DNA of 64,000 bases, taken from Saccharopolyspora shandongensis. Its GTDB lineage: Bacteria > Actinomycetota > Actinomycetes > Mycobacteriales > Pseudonocardiaceae. Both the position numbers and the translations under genes were made by a program. Of the stretch, positions 37,501 to 43,500 are shown in pieces. A model generated the notes under the pieces. The model had not been told where the DNA came from. It searched no databases and saw only the letters and a list, made by a program, of their open reading frames with translations. The stretch covers positions 37,624 through 101,623 of the forward strand of contig NZ_FNOK01000035.1 of assembly GCF_900106995.1 (NCBI RefSeq), written 5' to 3'. Numbering within the stretch: the first letter of the stretch is position 1; each line of letters opens with the position of its first letter.

Positions 37501-40500
37501 GCTGACGAACGGAAGGACCCGCAGGTGGAGCAGGGGCGCGCTCGCCGCCACGTGGAAGAAACCGGCGATGGCCGTGAAACCGCCAGAACGAGAGAGACCG
37601 CTGCTGGAGTGCTGCCGTGGCGCGGTCTCCTGCTTGCTGCGCTGAACCGGCGTGTTCTGCAGAGTTGCCTGGTCGAGTTCCACCGGCGTGACCTCGGTCC
37701 GGTCGAACCGCAGGAACAGGCTCTTGGGCCCGTCAGCGGTCGTGACCTGGAACGTCCTGCCGTTGGACAGGGTCTGCAACAGCCCGGCCTCGCCCCGGGC
37801 ACGCGCGTAGCCGACCAACTGCGCCCGCAGCTCGGTCTGCTGATCGGATGTCAGGCCCAGGTCCGCCAGGATGCTGCCGACCAGCTGGTCGCCGGCCTCG
37901 GCGGGCGACCACACACCTGCGCTGGGCAACAACCTCGACTGCTGCGAAACCACGCCGTCGCGCACGAGTTCGGCGGGCAACGGCGCGTCGACGCGGTGGT
38001 CGATGGCCTCCAGCTCGATCTTGTGCGATGCCTCATCGTCCACCACGACCGACGTCTCGACCACGACTGCTGCCGCACTGCTCGATCCCACGGGTGCCAG
38101 CTCCAACACCTCGGTGTCGGGCTTCGTCCCGCCGGGAAGACCGTGGTGGCCCTGGAGACCATGCTCCGCGGCAAGAGCGCGGGCTCGGTTGGTGGCAGCG
38201 TCCTCGCCACTCGTGTGCAGGCTGTCGGTGACCAGAGCGACGATATCGTTGATCAACGCCATTCGCGCGGCTTGCGCAGGAGTGGGCTCGCCGATGTAGA
38301 GCGGCCAGCCGGTCGCACCGACGGTGATCTGCTGAGCCCGGGTGGTGAGCCCGTCGAACTTGCCCTCGGCCACCTTGCCGAGCCGCTTGCGGGCGGAGTC
38401 GACCTCGTGCGCCAAATCCGCTCGGGACCGTTCGTACCCGGGGATCGCCGACGTCTCCGCAGCAACGTCGGCTTCCAGCCCGGTAGCCGTATCACGGCCG
38501 GACTCGTCATCCGACTCGTTGCTCGACCGGTCGTTCGCGTCATGCTCCTGCGAGTCCGGACCTGCGGGATGCAGGTCCCCTGCTTCCTCCACAACCGGCG
38601 ACTCGGAGGCTCCGAATTCGTTCCACCGTGCCCCGTACGGGAGCACCGTGAAGGACTTGGGCGGTTGGCTCTCATCTCTAGGGTCGACGCCCGTACCGAT
38701 GACCTCGGTAGCTGCGAACACGCCGCCGTCGCGCCCAAGGTTCGAGAGGGCCTGCTGGAAGTCGAAAGCTGCACCGCCCGGCCCAGCGATCAGGCCGGCG
38801 GCGCAGGCGACCAACAGGTAGGAACCGGGGCCCGATGTCGGGTGCGCCTGGACGAAAGGCGCTGTCCGCAGAAGGATCCCCGCGAAGGTCGCACCGTCGA
38901 CCGACACCTCCCTGCCGTCGAGAAGCGTCACGAGCATGGACCTCGGATCGGCATGCGCGCTGACGACGAACGGAGACTTGGGAATGCGCGCCCAAGGAAC
39001 CGAATCCTCGTACTTCGCAAGAGAATCCAGATCCTGCTCGAAGAGGTCATCGATGAAGTCGTCGAGGGACTCCGGATACCGGTAGAGGTGATCGACCCCG
39101 ACGGTGCCGCCACCCGCCTCGGCCCAAGCCTGCCCGTCGTCGGCGTCCTCACCGGTCCGGAAGATGACGCCGACCACCTCGTCGTCGCTGTTGGTCAGCG
39201 TCCGCGCCTGAACCTGCCCCGCCGTGAACGAGATCTGCCGACCAGCCCGGTCCGTGCCCGTGAAGCCATCGGAGTCGAGGCCGGATTCGTCCGCCGGGTC
39301 CTCTGCGGCCTGCTGCGCGCTCGATGACGTCTCGTCGGCAGATTCAGCAGCGAGTGTGTCGCGACCGCTGTGGCTTCCCTGATCGCTTGTGTCATTCCCT
39401 TGCACATCCGAGTCTTCGGCGTGCCCGCTCTCATCAGGCGGTCTCTCGGACGGATCATCGTTTCCCGCATCGGTATCTCCGGTAGCCGACGTTTCCTGGG
39501 CGCCGAATGCGTTCCACCATCCCCGGTTCGGGACCACCGTGTACGGACGGGGCGGCAGGTGGGCGGCTCTCTGGGGTTCAATGACGACATCCGTGCCGAC
39601 CACCTGGGTGGCGGCGAACACGACGCCACCGCGCCCGAGCCTCACGAGGGCCTGCTGGAAGTCGTAAGCACCACCGCCCCGCTCCGCTAGCTGACCGGAA
39701 TCGCACGCCACCAGCAGGTAGGAGCCGGGTCCCGACGTCGGGTACGCCAGGGCGAAGGCTGCCGACCTCACGAGGATCTCCGCGAAGGTCGCACCGTCGA
39801 CCGACACTTGCCTGCCGTCGAACAACGTGACAGCCATGGACCCAGGATCGGCGTGCGCATTCACGATGAACGGGGTTTCGGGAAGACCTTCCCAAGGAAC
39901 CGAGATCTCGAACCCCGCGAGATCCTCAAGCTGCTGCAGCGCACTCAGCTGATTGCGGAAGTTGTCGAAGGACAGGGGATAGGTGAAGAAGTGGTCGCTC
40001 TCAAGGGTCCCGCCACCGACCTCAGCCCAGGTCTGAATGTTCTCGACCTGGTCCGCGTCGGAGAAGAAGGTGACACCAACCGCCTCGTTGTTGCTATCGG
40101 TCAGCGTCCGCACCTGGACGAAACTCGGCTTGAAGAAGACAACGCCACCGTGCTCGTCCGTGCCCCGAAGAAAATCAGACTCATCGTCGGACTCGGAGCT
40201 CGTGTCGTCGTCGGACTGCGCCTGCTCGTCCGTGCTTGGGACAGGCGACTGGGTTCCGGTCTCATCTGGTGTGCCCTGCTGCGAGCTCGGCCACGCGTCG
40301 TCGTCGGTCTCGCCCGAGTCGGGCCGCATTGACGGATCGGCGGCGGCGCTGTCGTTACCAGCGATCGCGGCCCGCAGCTGCGCCAGCACCAGGTTGAATT
40401 CCGTTGTGCTTCCGCTTCTCAGCGCACGCTCGATCGGTTCGTTGAACGACGCCAGCCGTGCCTGGTCGACGACGCTGGTCTCCCCGTCCAACGTGCGCTG

Positions 40501-43500
40501 CTGGATGTAGCTCTGGACTTCCGCCGCGATCAGCTCCGAGGCCGCCTTCGGCGGGTAGTCCGGCAGCCCGGCGAAAGCGTTCGAGTTCAACACGAAATCG
40601 CCCGGCTGGTAAGTCACACCGCCCGCGGTGATCTCGGCGTCTCCTACGTACCTGACACCGATGATGAACTGTTCTCCGATACCACCGGCGAAGGCGATCT
40701 CCCGTTCGCGGTGCATCGTCGTCGCGGGACCGAGCGTGTGGTTCACCGAGATCCCACCCGGCGCGAACATCCAGTACTGCCACGGCGCCCCGCCCTGCTT
40801 GCGAAAGTACGGACTGCGCGTCGTGCTCACGAACATCGAGTCCGTGTTCTTCTCCACGTACTCCACCAGCGAGACGTTGTGACCGTCCTCCGCCTGGTTC
40901 CCCGGGTTTCGCGGGGGAAGGCCCGGCCGCCAGTCCACATCGCCACCGTCGGTGCCCCGCTTGTCGCTGAGGACCTGGTCGGGCGACCGCTTGTCGACGC
41001 GGTAGACGAACATCGGTTCGTCGATCACCAGTGGCCGCGGCACGATGTTCGCGACAGGGGCAGGGACTACCGCGGTCGGCGGCTGGTTGCCCAGCCACGG
41101 ATACTCCGAGAATCCGGTGATACCAGGATCGATCGGGTGCATTTCCCCGATCCGCGTCCGGACCAGGCTGTCCGGTCCAGACCAGAAGTACTCGTCGCCG
41201 AATACCTTCGCCTTGACGTTGATGTCTTCCCGGACACCGAGAGCGACGATCTCGACCGTGCCGTCCGAACTAGCGGTGCGGAGCCACCGTCCGTCCGAGC
41301 TGTGCTGCACGATCTGCCCGTTCTGCAGGCCCGGCGGGTTCCATCGCTCCCAGGTCGCATAGGACAGGTGGACGTTGCCAACACGCCGGGGACGGTCCTC
41401 GTCCAGTGTGATCGCCGACCGGACGGAGCCGGGAAATCCGCTTGCCGGATCACGAGTGCCCGGATCGAAGGCCTGGACGTTGCCGTGGGTCAGATCGACC
41501 TCGCCGGTCGCCATTTCGTACTCCAGGCGCCGGAAGTAGTAGTTCCCGTTCTCGCCCCAGTGCTGGAAGACGAGCATCGCACGCCCGTCGATCTCGCCGC
41601 GCCAGGTGCCGAGGTGGGCCGCACCCAGCCGGTCGACGAGCAGTACCTGGTTTCCCGTGGCAGCACGCAAGAAGTAGCCGATCGGCACGCCGCGGCGGAA
41701 GATCGGTGCTCCATACCGAGGGGCGAACGTGGTCTCGTCGACGTGCACCTCCGTGCCGTCGTTGAACACGGTGTCGGGCAGGGCGAACGGGTCTTCTTCG
41801 GATTGCACCACCGGGCTCGTTGTGCCGTCCGGCTGTTGGGCATGGTCCTGGTCTGGCGGGTGCTGCGACGTTTCCGGAACGTTCGCCGCGCTCTCGGTAG
41901 GGACTTCCTCGAGCACGGCTCCGTCGTCGTTTTTCGAAATAACCCGGAACCGGGTGCCTGCGGGGAAACCGATCCCGCCGTCCGGCAGGAGCCTGGCCGA
42001 GCTCAACCCCGAGACGGCCGCAGGCCGGAACTCCACCGTGCCGGCGGCATCGTTCGGCGACGCGAAGACCGCTTCAGGCAGACGCATCTCCTTGCCGCGC
42101 CTCGCGAAGACCAACCAGTCCATCGAATTGGCCGCGCGGACGACCGTCACGCTCTCCGGCGCCCTCGGGAGCCGGCGCAAGCCGTTGTTGGCCAAGGCTT
42201 CGACCAACATCGTCGCGGCCTGGCGATGCGGGAACGGCGGGTGGATGTTGCGGAAGACCTCCTCACCCAGAGCACGTGAGGCGGCTTGGTACGCCGCCAG
42301 AATTTCCATGGTGGACGCGCCACCATCGAGCATGTAGTCGATCAGGTTGTGCTCGGCCAAGAACGGCATCGCCGCAAAACCCATGGCTCCGAGCTGGCTG
42401 TCGGTCCAAAGACTCCGGAAGAAGTCGCCGTCCTCAGCAGTCGTCGTGAAGCCCTCGACGACCCGCCTTGCGGCCTCTTCGGGATCCTGCCAACCTCTCA
42501 TCCAGCCGATCGCCGAATCCAGCACGTCACCGAGGTTCGACCGCGCCTCGGCGTCGACGTCCCGAAGCCGCGCGACGTCCTCGATACCCGCCTGCTTGAG
42601 ATACCGCCCCAGATCGCGGGTGAACAGGTTCAGATCCGCGAGGTCATCGGCGCCGAACCGGCCATTCGGCACGAACTCCTGCACCAACGCGGCCAGCGTC
42701 GCTTCGTCAAAGCCCGGAATCCGACGAAGCAGCTCGAGCTTCTGGGCATCGACCTCGATCACAGTCTGCTCGGGCGTCTCCGCCACCGCATCACTCGGCG
42801 CAACCGTTGTCTCATCCCCGATAACAGGTTCACCGCTCGGCTCTGGGGACGACTGCGACGGTGCCTCGGCATGCATCGGTGCGTCGTCAGAAGGCTGAGG
42901 ATCCTCGTGCGGAGCGTCCACGTCCTCCGCCAGCCCCGGGACAGACGAACCGGGGTCCATGACCCAACTGGCGAGGCCGGTGAGAGAGCGGTCGGGGCCG
43001 GTGAGGTTCTCCGGAATGCCCCTGTCCGACATGGTGGAGTCGACCAGCCTGGAACGAAGCACATCCGTCCACGCGTCCCTGCGGTCCAGGCCCGCGGCCG
43101 CCCTCTCCCGAACCGCCTGTTGAACTTCCGGTTCCGCGGCCAGCCTGGTAAGCCGTCCAGCGGATACCCCCAGCTGCCGCGCGATCGACGCCCGGTTCGC
43201 GGCGAACTCGAACTCCCCCGGCCACGCGGCCGAGTCGTACGAACCAGCCCAGTTCGACGGACCGGCCACGGCCTGCCGCTCGTCGGCCACCTCGAGATCG
43301 GACGGTGTCCCGCCGAGCAGGCCGCGAGTCCGCCGGACACCGTGTTGATCCGCGAGATCGTGCGCGAGTTCGCGCGCGGCACCTTCGTCGCCATTGCTGC
43401 GCAGGCTCTGGGCGACGAGGGTGGCGATGTCGTTGAGCAGTTCCAAGTGCGCGGCTTGTTCGACGGTGGGCTCGCCGATGTAGGTCGGCCAGTTGCTCTC

